Positions 8,898 to 17,317 of a DNA stretch of 64,000 bases are shown here, in pieces (position 1 is the stretch's first letter; every line of letters begins with the position of its first letter). Where the stretch lies: positions 433,740 through 497,739 of the forward strand of contig NZ_CAOJCN010000002.1 in NCBI RefSeq assembly GCF_948329515.1, given 5' to 3'. A model generated the notes under the pieces. The model saw only the letters and a program-made list of their open reading frames with translations, did no database searches and was not told the origin of the DNA. This stretch comes from Cohnella rhizoplanae (GTDB taxonomy: Bacteria; Bacillota; Bacilli; Paenibacillales; Paenibacillaceae). A program made the position numbers and the translations under genes.

Positions 8898-10452
8898 CGA
8901 CGATTCGCTTCCTGTACTCGGACGGCTGCATGCCGGCGATTTTTTTGAACATTTTGCTGAAGTACTCCCCGTCCGCGTAGCCGACCTGCAGCGCGATATC
9001 GAACAGCTTGAGCTCGCGGTTCGCCAGCAGCGCCTTGGCCCGGTTGATCCGGTATTCCGACACGTACTGCTTGATCGTTACGCCGGTGCCTTCTTTGAAA
9101 ACGGAGCAAAGGTGCGGGACCGTCACGCCGACGAACTCGCCGATCTCGGAGAGCGACAGCTCCCGGCTCTGGTAATGCCGCTCGACGTACTGCATGACCT
9201 GCCGGACGATCGAGTTGCCCTTGCGCGCGTCGAGGCGCTCGAACAGGGCGGCCAGCTCGCCGTTCAGGAGCGCGCGCAGGTCCTCCAGACGCTGGCAGGC
9301 GTGCAGGCGCTCCGCGAACGGGCCCACGGAGGCATCCTGCCTAAACTCGGTAATTCCGCTTTCCTTGCCGAATTGCCGGATGATCTGGTACAGCTGCAGA
9401 TAGACGCCTTTGGTATAGGACACCGCCGTGTGCGGATGCTGCCGGATCTCGCGGGCCAGATTCTCCAGCCACTGCCGGGCTTGCTCCGCGCCGCCCTGAT
9501 GGAGCGCAGAGGCGAACGCCTCCGCGCGTTCGTCGTCGAACATGTAGGCGTCGGAGCGCTCCTCAGCGTCCGTCTCCCGGAGCACGGCGTTCGGCGGACG
9601 GTAGAAGCTCTTCTGGAGCTGGAGGACGGCGGAGACGTAGGAATCGTAGGACCGGTTCAGGCCCTGCACCTGTCTGCCGATGGCCAGATGGTAGCCGGGG
9701 TGGTCGGGCAGGCGGGTCCGGACGCGCTCGATCCAGTCCTGCAGCCGCGCCGCGAAGGCCGGGTGGCGTTCCTGGCGCGCGCATAGATGAATGACGAAGT
9801 GATAATCGTCCTTCCGGAGGCAATAGCAGTCCAACTCGGCGTCGCCGGCCGTATCCTCCAGCGACAGGAGCACGGCATCGGAGGAGGGGCCGGCGCCTGC
9901 GGGGCGATGCCACTTGAGGATGGCGCACACGCAGGCGGACCCGTCCGACGCCGGCCGGCCGAGCAGCGGGAGCAGCCGCGCCAGCCTGTCCGACGGATAG
10001 TCGGGAGCGAGGAGGAGCGCCGCGATCTCGCGTTTGATCAGCGGCTGGCTTTCCGATTCGCCGAGGTTCGACCGCCGCTCGTGCATCACCAGGTTGACCG
10101 CGCCCTGGAGCGCTTCCTGCAGCTCGTCCTGCCGGATCGGCTTTTCCAGATAGTGCACGGATTGCAGGGATATCGCGGCTTTTAAGTATTCTTTGTCCGA
10201 GAATCCGCTCATGAAGATGATGCGCACGTTCGGACAGAAGCCGCGGATCGTCCGGGCCGCTTCGATCCCGTCCATGCGGGGCATGCGGATGTCGGTGAGC
10301 AGGATGTCGGGACGGAACCGCTCCGCGATCCGGACGGCGTCGCTGCCGTCTTCCGCATGCTCGACCTCTTCGATGCCGCACCGTTTCCAATCCGTTTTGA
10401 GCAAGATCCCCTTGCGTATCAACTGTTCGTCTTCCACGAGCAGCAGCTTCAT
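8890..10452 (-). CDS. YesN-type response regulator with AraC DNA-binding domain
   Basis: A 520-residue regulator. The N-terminal receiver has the acidic pocket (VEDEQ) and phosphoacceptor Asp54 in LLTDIRMPRMDG. A long middle region (about 130-410) of unassigned function follows. The C-terminal 100 residues are an AraC-type double helix-turn-helix (LSLSEIGEFVGVTVPHLCSVFKE and NRAKALLANRELKLFDIALQ). The ATG at 10452 follows GGGAGG. It is first in the minus-strand operon with the kinase. The shared element before this gene and before the importer genes is the likely binding site. Confidence 0.92.
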   Translation of the reverse strand: MKLLLVEDEQLIRKGILLKTDWKRCGIEEVEHAEDGSDAVRIAERFRPDILLTDIRMPRMDGIEAARTIRGFCPNVRIIFMSGFSDKEYLKAAISLQSVHYLEKPIRQDELQEALQGAVNLVMHERRSNLGESESQPLIKREIAALLLAPDYPSDRLARLLPLLGRPASDGSACVCAILKWHRPAGAGPSSDAVLLSLEDTAGDAELDCYCLRKDDYHFVIHLCARQERHPAFAARLQDWIERVRTRLPDHPGYHLAIGRQVQGLNRSYDSYVSAVLQLQKSFYRPPNAVLRETDAEERSDAYMFDDERAEAFASALHQGGAEQARQWLENLAREIRQHPHTAVSYTKGVYLQLYQIIRQFGKESGITEFRQDASVGPFAERLHACQRLEDLRALLNGELAALFERLDARKGNSIVRQVMQYVERHYQSRELSLSEIGEFVGVTVPHLCSVFKEGTGVTIKQYVSEYRINRAKALLANRELKLFDIALQVGYADGEYFSKMFKKIAGMQPSEYRKRIVDA

Positions 10453-10487
10453 CGTATTCCTCCCTGCGCGCGATGATCGTTAGCCTC

Positions 10488-10562
10488 ATTATAATCTCTT
10501 TTGGCGGCGCGAAAGGCTATATCTTAATTTTGAACAGGAAGTCTTAAAAATGAGGGGGGCGC
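10488..10562 (-). promoter_or_regulatory. yesN promoter with direct-repeat regulator element
   Basis: On the minus strand a TATAAT box is at 10493-10488, without a recognisable -35. Just upstream, read on the plus strand, two copies of TCTTAAnnnTGA begin at 10522 and 10542, exactly 20 bp apart, and an AGGGGGG tail follows. The block is closely similar to 3297-3337 but lies in the opposite orientation relative to the gene it precedes. Autoregulation by YesN is inferred. Confidence 0.5.
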
Positions 10563-10583
10563 AGCGACCCGGCGGCGCGCATG

Positions 10584-10623
10584 AAAAAAGCCCTCCCGGC
10601 TTCCGCTGCGGGAAGAGGAGGGC
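10584..10623 (-). terminator. Terminator of the S-layer-homology gene
   Basis: On the minus strand GCCCTCC (10623-10617) and GGAGGGC (10596-10590) form a stem followed by six T. It stands 14 bases after the stop codon of the gene at 10638-12422. Confidence 0.85.
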
Positions 10624-10637
10624 CGTACCGTTACTTC

Positions 10638-12422
10638 CTATTCGCCGAACATGCCGGCGTGCGCGAGCAGTCGCTTCAGCACGACCGCGGCCTCGGCCCT
10701 GGTCGTCTTCGCCAGCGGGTTGAAGGCATTCTGTCCGCTGCCCGACAGCAGCCCCGCATCCGCGGCTTCGGCGATCGCCGGCCGCGCCCAGGCGGCCGCT
10801 TCCTGCAAGTCGGCGAACGCCGGGGCGCCCGCTCCCGCGCCGGCCAGAGGCTTGCCGACGTAGTCGGCCGCGCGCTTCAGGATCGCCGCGAGCTCCTGCC
10901 GCGCGATCGGCGCGTCCGGGCGGAAGGCGCCGCCCGGATCGCCCTCTACGAGCTTCGCGGCAGCGGCCGCGCCGACGGCCTGGGCGTACCACTTGGCCGT
11001 CGCGACGTCGGAGAATGCGGACGGCTGGCCCTCATCCCCATCGTTCAGGGCCAGCGCGCGGGTCAGCATCGCCGCGAACTCGGCGCGCGTCACGGCTTGA
11101 TCGGGCGCGAAGCGCCGTTCGGAGATCCCCTGGACGAGCAGCTTGCTCGCCATCGTCTCTACCGTCTCGCGGCTCCAGTGTCCCGCCAGGTCGGGGAAGG
11201 ACTTGTCCAGCTGGACGAGGGCATAGACGCTGTTGCCTTGCCGGTACAGATCCGCGACGGCTTCCCCGTTCACGACGCCGAACGACGTCGGCACGGGTCG
11301 CAGCTCGCCGGTCGTCGGGTCGACGTAGACGCCGGTCGTCCGGCTCGGATCGACTTCGCCGCCGAGCTTGAACGAGCGCGACACGTACGACGCGAACCGG
11401 TCGAGCGTCACGGTCCGGCCGTCCGGCAGCGCCGCGTACACATCGAACGCGTACGGCTTGGCCAGCAGCTTGGCGCCGAGTCCGGCGGCCCCGCGCTCCG
11501 CCCGGTCCGCTTGGTCGTCCGTCGCCTCGGCCGCGCGGATCACGACGTTCGCCTGGCCGGCGTCTGCGCCGAGTCGGGCCAACCAAGCCGGAGAGAGCAG
11601 CTCGTCCAGCGGCAGCGAATAAGTCGCGCCGCCGGCGTTCAGTTCAAGGACGGCATCCGGGTTGGTCTTCGCCCAGGACTGCAGCAGAGAGAGCGCCGCC
11701 TGTACGGGCTTGTCCGCTTCAACGACGATCCGGGCCGAGGTCGCCAGATTTTCGCCTGCCTTTGCGTCGATCGCGATCGGCTCGTCGGACGTGCGCGACT
11801 GGCCGTTATTGCCGCCAGGCGTATTGCCGTTCCCGTTGCCATTTCCGTTTCCGTTTCCGTTTCCGTTGCCATTGCCATTACCGTTCCCATTCTCATTGCC
11901 GTTCCCGTTGCCGTTCCCGCCCTGGGCCCCACCTGCGGCGACATGCACCTTAACCGTCCGGGGCTGCGCATAGGTCACGGCCGCCAGATCCGGATCGAGC
12001 GTCTTGACGCTTGTCAGCGTGATTTCCGCGTCGCCCGCGGCCGATGCTTTCAAGGTGAGGCTGGCCAGCACATGCGAGCCGTCGATTCCGGGATCGCGTC
12101 CCGTTTTCGTCGCCCCGTATCGGACCGTATGGCCAATCACGGCCGGAGCGGCCGACAGGCCGCCGGGCAGCCGGTCCTCGGCGCCGACGAGCGAGACTCC
12201 GTCCGGCAGCTGGACCAACACCTCGTACGCATACATGCGGCTGAGACCCGAGGCCTCGATCGTCACGGCGAAGGGTTCGTTCACTTTGACGGAGGCATGC
12301 GCCGCCTTCAGTTCAAACGAGGCGCTCCCGCTCTCCGCGGCGCTCGCCCCCTCGGCGGACCATCCGACGCTCGCGAACAAGAGCAGGGCGGCCGCGGCGC
12401 CGCGCCATTTTGCGAATTTCAT
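10638..12422 (-). CDS. Exported protein with cohesin-like domain and three S-layer homology domains
   Basis: A 594-residue secreted protein. Start 12422 is chosen because AGGAGG lies at 12431-12436; a longer frame to 12497 lacks such a site. A signal peptide (about residues 1-28, ending ASA) is followed by a cohesin-like beta domain (about 32-160). An almost pure Gly-Asn linker follows at about 164-200. A mixed region comes next, and then three SLH domains (about 400-590; SRETVETMASKLLVQGIS, SDVATAKWYAQAVGAAAAA, WARPAIAEAADAGL). SLH domains bind pyruvylated secondary cell-wall polymer, so the protein is held at the cell surface. Cohesin folds bind dockerins in cellulosomes, but a lone one need not; I see no dockerin here. 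Confidence 0.85.
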   Translation of the reverse strand: MKFAKWRGAAAALLLFASVGWSAEGASAAESGSASFELKAAHASVKVNEPFAVTIEASGLSRMYAYEVLVQLPDGVSLVGAEDRLPGGLSAAPAVIGHTVRYGATKTGRDPGIDGSHVLASLTLKASAAGDAEITLTSVKTLDPDLAAVTYAQPRTVKVHVAAGGAQGGNGNGNGNENGNGNGNGNGNGNGNGNGNGNGNTPGGNNGQSRTSDEPIAIDAKAGENLATSARIVVEADKPVQAALSLLQSWAKTNPDAVLELNAGGATYSLPLDELLSPAWLARLGADAGQANVVIRAAEATDDQADRAERGAAGLGAKLLAKPYAFDVYAALPDGRTVTLDRFASYVSRSFKLGGEVDPSRTTGVYVDPTTGELRPVPTSFGVVNGEAVADLYRQGNSVYALVQLDKSFPDLAGHWSRETVETMASKLLVQGISERRFAPDQAVTRAEFAAMLTRALALNDGDEGQPSAFSDVATAKWYAQAVGAAAAAKLVEGDPGGAFRPDAPIARQELAAILKRAADYVGKPLAGAGAGAPAFADLQEAAAWARPAIAEAADAGLLSGSGQNAFNPLAKTTRAEAAVVLKRLLAHAGMFGE

Positions 12423-12566
12423 TACGTTTCCTCCTCGCATCGGGTCGATTTTTTGCCCATGATGGCAGCGTTTGCATTTCTGCGATGTAACGTCCATTTT
12501 AAGCCGCAGGCTCCGCCCCTGACATTCACTATCCGCGCGGAAGTTGCCTTAATCGGCTGATATTAC

Positions 12567-12596
12567 GAATAGCGTAATTTGCGGCAGGCCATTCTA
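12567..12596 (+). promoter_or_regulatory. Sigma-G/F-like forespore promoter
   Basis: GAATA (12567-12571) and CATTCTA (12590-12596) are separated by 18 bases. This fits the known sigma-G pattern (GNATR, N17-18, CATNNTA). It lies 55 bases before the ATG of the YhcN-type lipoprotein, a family expressed in the forespore. Confidence 0.55.
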
Positions 12597-12651
12597 ACCA
12601 TTGGCGCACCAATCGTTCCAACCATCAGCGATAAAAAGGGGAGTCGAGCTT

Positions 12652-13416
12652 ATGTGGCATAAACGAACGGCAGCCGCGCTTATATTGACGGCGGCGCTCG
12701 CGACGGCGGGCTGCTCGGACAAGCAAGGCGAAGTGGGCAATTCGAACATCAGGACGAAGAGCATGAACGACCGGTTCGCCGACGACCAGCGCAACGAGAT
12801 GAACCGCATGAACGGCACGCAGCGCATGAACAACAATATCGTCGGCATGCACGACAATACCCGACTCGAGTCGGACCAGCGGATCGCTGACCGCCTGGCC
12901 GCCAGACCGGACGTCAAGTCGGCGTTCGTCGTCAAGTCCGACCGCAACGCCTACGTCGCGATCATGTCCGAAGGCCAGGGGGATCGCGAGCTCTCGAGCA
13001 AGCTGAAGGGCGAGATCGCCGACGAGGTCCGGGCGCAATCTCCCGCGACGGACCACGTGTACGTGTCGTCCAACCCGGAGTGGGGCGACCGGATGCGCGG
13101 CTATGCGGACCAAGCGCGGCAGGGGCATCCGATCCAAGGACTCCTGACGGAGTTCAACGCGATCGTGAACCGCATTTTTCCGAACGCAGAGGACGGCACC
13201 CGGGTTACCGGCAACGAAGGCGGCGGCACCGGCACGCTGAACGGTACGGCCGCCGGCGGCATGGGCAACGGTAACGGTATGGGCAATGGCAACGGCACGG
13301 GCAACGGCGGCAGCGGTGTGGGCAACGGCAACGGGGCGGGGAACGGTAACGGAGGCGGCGGAACGACCCAAGGCTTCGCCCGCCACCCGCATATGAATAA
13401 CGTTTCCCGCCCGTAG
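12652..13416 (+). CDS. YhcN/YlaJ-type sporulation lipoprotein
   Basis: A 254-residue lipoprotein. The ATG at 12652 follows AAAAGGGGAG; a frame from TTG 12601 overlaps the likely promoter and is not used. The lipobox ATAGC gives Cys21. Residues about 85-170 match the YhcN/YlaJ pattern: IADRLAARPDVKSAFVVKSDRNAYVAI, then a helical part ending DRMRGYADQARQGHPIQGL. A Gly-Asn repeat tail (about 183-243) follows. Related lipoproteins are in the inner spore membrane and influence germination. The NG-rich tail resembles the linker of the neighbouring divergent SLH protein, which may be convergent low complexity. Confidence 0.8.
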   Translation: MWHKRTAAALILTAALATAGCSDKQGEVGNSNIRTKSMNDRFADDQRNEMNRMNGTQRMNNNIVGMHDNTRLESDQRIADRLAARPDVKSAFVVKSDRNAYVAIMSEGQGDRELSSKLKGEIADEVRAQSPATDHVYVSSNPEWGDRMRGYADQARQGHPIQGLLTEFNAIVNRIFPNAEDGTRVTGNEGGGTGTLNGTAAGGMGNGNGMGNGNGTGNGGSGVGNGNGAGNGNGGGGTTQGFARHPHMNNVSRP

Positions 13417-13443
13417 TTTTCATGAAGAACGCTTGAATTTACG

Positions 13444-13487
13444 ACGAACGGTCTGCCGCGTTTATGCGCCAGGCCGTTCGTTTTTTT
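13444..13487 (+). terminator. Terminator after the YhcN-type gene
   Basis: ACGAACGG (from 13444) pairs with CCGTTCGT (ending at about 13481), with further pairing in CTGCCGCG/CGCCAG. A run of seven T follows. Confidence 0.85.
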
Positions 13488-13516
13488 CTTTCCGCGCCCA
13501 TTTTATTTGCCGACCG

Positions 13517-13545
13517 CACCAGCCAATGCCGCTCCTCATATGATA
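13517..13545 (+). promoter_or_regulatory. Sigma-K-like promoter of gerE
   Basis: CATATGATA (13537-13545) fits the sigma-K -10 consensus CATANNNTA exactly. CACC (13517-13520) provides the short AC-type -35 at a spacing of 16 bases. In Bacillus subtilis gerE is transcribed by sigma-K late in the mother cell. The start codon is 61 bases downstream. Confidence 0.6.
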
Positions 13546-13606
13546 GATCGACTGTACCCTTCACCCTGCAAGCATCTGAATCCCGGGCAAGGAGGGGTGA
13601 CATACG

Positions 13607-13831
13607 TTGAGAAGCAGCGACCACAAGAACAAATTCCTTCTTACCAATCGGGAACGCGAAGTGTTCGAACTATTGGTACAGGACAAGACGACCCGCGACA
13701 TTGCCCAGCAGCTTTTCATTAGCGAGAAGACGGTTCGAAATCATATTTCGAACGTCATGCAAAAGCTGAACGTCAAAGGTCGTTCGCAAGCGGTCGTTGA
13801 GCTGATTAAGCTCGGGGAATTGAAAATCTGA
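13607..13831 (+). CDS. gerE: GerE, late mother-cell spore-coat transcription regulator
   Basis: A 74-residue protein that is almost entirely a LuxR/FixJ-type helix-turn-helix. It has the size and signature of GerE: LTNREREVFELLVQDKTTRD, then LFISEKTVRNHISNVMQKL and GRSQAVVELIK. GerE is a DNA-binding activator and repressor of spore-coat genes in the late mother cell. The start is TTG behind a strong AAGGAGG (13589-13595); no ATG fits. There is no receiver domain, as expected of GerE. A sigma-K-like promoter lies upstream and a strong terminator downstream, so it is monocistronic. Confidence 0.93.
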   Translation: MRSSDHKNKFLLTNREREVFELLVQDKTTRDIAQQLFISEKTVRNHISNVMQKLNVKGRSQAVVELIKLGELKI

Positions 13832-13857
13832 TCCGGAGCGATCCGGACGCGGACCGG

Positions 13858-13899
13858 CCTTCTTTTCACCGCTCGACGGCGGCGGAAAAGAAGGTTTTT
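13858..13899 (+). terminator. gerE terminator
   Basis: A perfect 10-bp stem (CCTTCTTTTC, 13858-13867, with GAAAAGAAGG, 13885-13894) is followed by five T. Confidence 0.9.
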
Positions 13900-13997
13900 G
13901 GTTTGTCGGGACAACGCACCGTGGCGCCGCGCCGCGCGTCGCCTCTTCGTCTTGGCGCCGACATCCTCTTTCTTCGCGTTTCCCCGCACCGGTCCAT

Positions 13998-14024
13998 ACG
14001 CTTTGCCGCCCGCCGAATACAATA
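13998..14024 (+). promoter_or_regulatory. Possible sigma-K-like promoter before the glycosyltransferase
   Basis: AATACAATA (14016-14024) resembles the -10 pattern CATANNNTA with A for the first C. An AC dinucleotide lies 16 bases upstream (13998-13999). The match is weaker than that of gerE and may be chance. Confidence 0.3.
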
Positions 14025-14067
14025 AGTAAGAATGGACGTACGCGACCAGAACGGGAGGCCGATGGGA

Positions 14068-15141
14068 ATGAGGCTTCTATTCGTTTACTACCTGCCGAGC
14101 GGCGGGATGGAGACGCTGAACCGGCTTCGCGCGGAGGCATTGCGCCGGCATGGCGTGGATTGCCATCTTCTTTATTTCTGGAACGGCGAAGGGATCAAGA
14201 ACAACACGGCGGGCATTCCGACGTTCATTACGAACGACGACGCGCAGATCCGCGAGCTGCTGAAGCGGGAAAGCTACGATGCGGTCTTTGTGTCCAACGA
14301 CGTACTGACGCTGGGGCGATTCCGCCGGCTCGGATTCGACAAGCCGCTGATCTTCGAGACGCAAGGCCTGGGCTCCCGGGAGCAGGCCCGAGAGACGCTG
14401 CTCGGCGCATCCCCTTTCCTGCGCGGCATCGCGAATGCGATCCTGTATCCGCGGACATCTCATTTAAGCGAACTGTTTCAGGGCATGTACGGCGACATCG
14501 CGCAGTTCTCGTTCGACAACCTGCTCGATACGGAGCGTTTCGGATACCATCCCGTGCCGATCCATCCCCACCCGATCGTCGGGTGGATCGGCCGCATCGA
14601 GCCCAACAAGAACTGGCGGGCTTATCTCCAGATCGGCGCCGAGCTCGCGAGGCGGGGGCACGACGTGCATCTGTGGATGTTCGAGGATCCGACGCTTAGT
14701 CATCCGGACGAGGAGGCCGCCTTCGCGGCGGAAGTCGCGCGGCTTGGGCTCGCGGGCCGGATTCAGCGTCATTTTAACGTGCCGAATCTGGCGATGTCCG
14801 ACTACTTGTCGATTATCGGGGATTCGGGCGGCTTTCTCGCTTCGACGTCGGTCACCGAAGGGTTCGGCTACGCGGTCGGAGAAGCGCTGTTATGCCGCTG
14901 CCCCGTCGTGGCGGCGGACTCGGACGGCGTCAGAGCGTTCATCGAGCACAGCCTGACCGGACTGCTGTATCCGCAGCAGGGGATTGCGGTCGCGGCGGAT
15001 CTCGGGGAAGCGCTGCTGCTGGACGGCGGATTCCGCGAACGGATCCGGTCGATCGGCAGACACTACGTCCTGGAGCGGTTCGCGCCGGGCCTTTACGTGG
15101 CCAATATGCTTCTCATGCTGCGGGCGCTCGGCATCGGCTGA
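14068..15141 (+). CDS. Glycosyltransferase, GT4-like (GT-B fold)
   Basis: A 357-residue enzyme. The N terminus MRLLFVYYLPSGGME is a typical donor-side beta strand and glycine loop of GT-B enzymes. The C-terminal half has HPHPIVGWIGRIEPNKNW and the nucleotide-sugar-binding pattern STSVTEGFGYAVGEALLCRCPVVAADSDGV, with the EGFGYAVGEAL helix typical of GT4. The ATG at 14068 is chosen over ATGs at 14032 and 14062 because GGGAGG (14053-14058) is then correctly spaced. It lies just after gerE. CotSA-like GT4 enzymes act on spore coat, so a coat role is possible but not shown. Donor and acceptor are unknown. Confidence 0.85.
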   Translation: MRLLFVYYLPSGGMETLNRLRAEALRRHGVDCHLLYFWNGEGIKNNTAGIPTFITNDDAQIRELLKRESYDAVFVSNDVLTLGRFRRLGFDKPLIFETQGLGSREQARETLLGASPFLRGIANAILYPRTSHLSELFQGMYGDIAQFSFDNLLDTERFGYHPVPIHPHPIVGWIGRIEPNKNWRAYLQIGAELARRGHDVHLWMFEDPTLSHPDEEAAFAAEVARLGLAGRIQRHFNVPNLAMSDYLSIIGDSGGFLASTSVTEGFGYAVGEALLCRCPVVAADSDGVRAFIEHSLTGLLYPQQGIAVAADLGEALLLDGGFRERIRSIGRHYVLERFAPGLYVANMLLMLRALGIG

Positions 15142-15366
15142 GCGCTCGTATTCGCGATATTCGAGGGAAATCGCTTTAATTGCTCTTAATAGCGCGCAAT
15201 CTTGAAGTTTGGGTCGCATTCCGTGCGAATAAGCCCGCTTTTCGCCGGTGCAGCCCTCTCCTTATGAGAAGCGCAGGTTTACATATGGATCGGAATGCTT
15301 GAAAATAAGGAAGTTATTGAATTGGTGAACACGCGTTTACAAGCTTGTTCAAAGGAGTGTTCGCAA

Positions 15367-17169
15367 ATGAGTACCGCCGCCGTCCCGAAGTCGGAGCCGA
15401 CCTCGTACGGACTGGAGCATCTGTTCGAAAACGAAGCGTTGACGGACCGGCGCCCTTCGAGAATTCTGTATCTTCTATATAAAGACCATTGGATCAAGCT
15501 GTTCTGGTCGGCTTTCTTTTTTCTGATCAAGCATTCGCCGGTCTACGTGCTCCCGATCGTCACGGCCAACCTGATCAATATGGCGACCAAACCCGAGAAG
15601 TACGCCACGAGCTCGCTATGGTGGAATATCGGCATCCTGTTCGTCGTCATCGTGCAGAACATCCCGACGCAGGTGCTGCACATCAGCTACATGAGCAAGG
15701 CCGTGCGTTATGTCGAGGCCAGCCTGCGAAGCACGCTCGTGCGCAAGCTGCAGCGTCTGTCGATGTCCGCGCACGGAGAGCTGGCGGCCGGACGTCTGCA
15801 GTCCAAGGTGCTGCGGGACGTGGAGGCGATCGAATTCCTGTCGCGGCAGATGATGCTGTCGGTGTTGCCGGCGATCGTCAGCGTCGTGGTGGCGGTCGCG
15901 ATCACGGCGGGCAAGAGCTGGACGGTCATGCTGTTCTTCCTGCTCACGATTCCGGCCGGCGTCGCGATGGTGACTTTTTTCCGCAAAAAAATACAGCGCA
16001 CGAACAGCGACTTCCGCAAGCAGATCGAATCGATGTCGGGCCAGGTGTCGGAAATGGTCGGCATGATGCCGGTCACGCGCGCCCACGGCCTGCAGGAGAC
16101 CGAGATCAACAAGATCGACAGCACCTTGAGCAAGCTGCGTTCCAAAGGCTACAAGCTGGATATCGTAGAGGCCTACTTTGGCTCGGCTGCCTGGGTTACG
16201 TTCCAGACGTTCCAGGTGCTCTGTCTCGCGTTTACCGTGCTGCTGGCGTTCCGCGGAGAGATTCCCGTCGGGGACATCGTGCTGTACCAATCGTTCTTCG
16301 CCATGATATTGGGCGCGATCACGCAGCTCATCAACATCTATCCGAACATCGCCAAGGGCTTCGAATCCATCTATTCGGTCACGGAAATCCTGCTCTCGCA
16401 GGACACCGAGGAGTACCAGGGCAAGCGCAAGCTCGACGAGGTCCGGGGCGAATTCGACTTCCGCGACGTGAGCTTCGGTTACCCGAACTCGGATCGGCAC
16501 GTTCTGAACGGCTTCGACCTGCGCGTGAAGGCGGGCGAATGCATCGCGCTGGTCGGCGCCTCCGGGGCGGGCAAGTCCACCGTGCTTAATCTGGCGATCG
16601 GCTTCAGCCGGCCGACGACGGGCGAGGTGACGATCGACGGGGTGCCGATGGACGAGCTGGACATGACGGCCTACCGGTCGCGGATCGCCGTCGTTCACCA
16701 GAGCACGGTGCTCTTCTCCGGCACGATCCGCGAGAATATTACGTACGGACTCCCGTCCGTCAGCGACGAGCGGCTGGACGAGGTCATCCGGATGACCTAC
16801 CTGCAGGACGTCATCGCGCAGCTGCCTCAGGGGCTCGACACGGCGGTCGGCGAACACGGCGGCAAGCTGTCCGGCGGCCAGCGGCAGCGGATCGCCATCG
16901 CGCGGGCGCTCGTCCGCGATCCGAGCATTATTCTGCTCGACGAGGCGACCTCGGCGCTGGACAACGAGTCCGAATACTTCGTGCAGCAGGCGATGCAGAA
17001 GCTGATCCAGAACCGCACGACGTTTATCGTGGCGCACAGGCTGTCGACCATACGGGACGCCGATCGCATCGTCGTCATGAAGCGCGGCCAGGTGGCTGAG
17101 ATCGGCACTTACGACGAGCTGATGGCCAAGGGCGGAGAGTTCTATCAACTGAAGCAGCTGCAGGCCTGA
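15367..17169 (+). CDS. ABC exporter, fused membrane and ATPase domains
   Basis: A 600-residue half-transporter. About six membrane segments span residues 50-310, and the ATPase domain follows. It has Walker A GASGAGKS (about 396), signature LSGGQRQRIAIARAL (about 500), Walker B SIILLDEATSALD (about 520) and an AHRLSTI switch histidine. This is the architecture of multidrug/lipid/peptide exporters working as dimers. ATG 15367 is chosen because AAAGGAG lies 9 bases before it; the frame extends upstream to ATG 15295 without a ribosome binding site. It is followed by a terminator, so it appears to be a single-gene unit. Cargo cannot be told. Confidence 0.88.
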   Translation: MSTAAVPKSEPTSYGLEHLFENEALTDRRPSRILYLLYKDHWIKLFWSAFFFLIKHSPVYVLPIVTANLINMATKPEKYATSSLWWNIGILFVVIVQNIPTQVLHISYMSKAVRYVEASLRSTLVRKLQRLSMSAHGELAAGRLQSKVLRDVEAIEFLSRQMMLSVLPAIVSVVVAVAITAGKSWTVMLFFLLTIPAGVAMVTFFRKKIQRTNSDFRKQIESMSGQVSEMVGMMPVTRAHGLQETEINKIDSTLSKLRSKGYKLDIVEAYFGSAAWVTFQTFQVLCLAFTVLLAFRGEIPVGDIVLYQSFFAMILGAITQLINIYPNIAKGFESIYSVTEILLSQDTEEYQGKRKLDEVRGEFDFRDVSFGYPNSDRHVLNGFDLRVKAGECIALVGASGAGKSTVLNLAIGFSRPTTGEVTIDGVPMDELDMTAYRSRIAVVHQSTVLFSGTIRENITYGLPSVSDERLDEVIRMTYLQDVIAQLPQGLDTAVGEHGGKLSGGQRQRIAIARALVRDPSIILLDEATSALDNESEYFVQQAMQKLIQNRTTFIVAHRLSTIRDADRIVVMKRGQVAEIGTYDELMAKGGEFYQLKQLQA

Positions 17170-17200
17170 TTGCCGCCGCGGCGCGTTAACGGCCCATCAG

Positions 17201-17232
17201 CCGCCTTCCGATATTCGGAGGGCGGTTTTTTT
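17201..17232 (+). terminator. Terminator of the ABC exporter gene
   Basis: CCGCCTTCCGA and TCGGAGGGCGG form a nearly perfect stem with an ATAT loop, followed by seven T. Confidence 0.9.
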
Positions 17233-17317
17233 GAGCGAACGGGATAAAGGGAATCCTGCGGTCTGCGTCGAAAAGGGGGAGCAGCGAATTTTGATCGCAT
17301 GAGGGAGGTTTTCGAAA

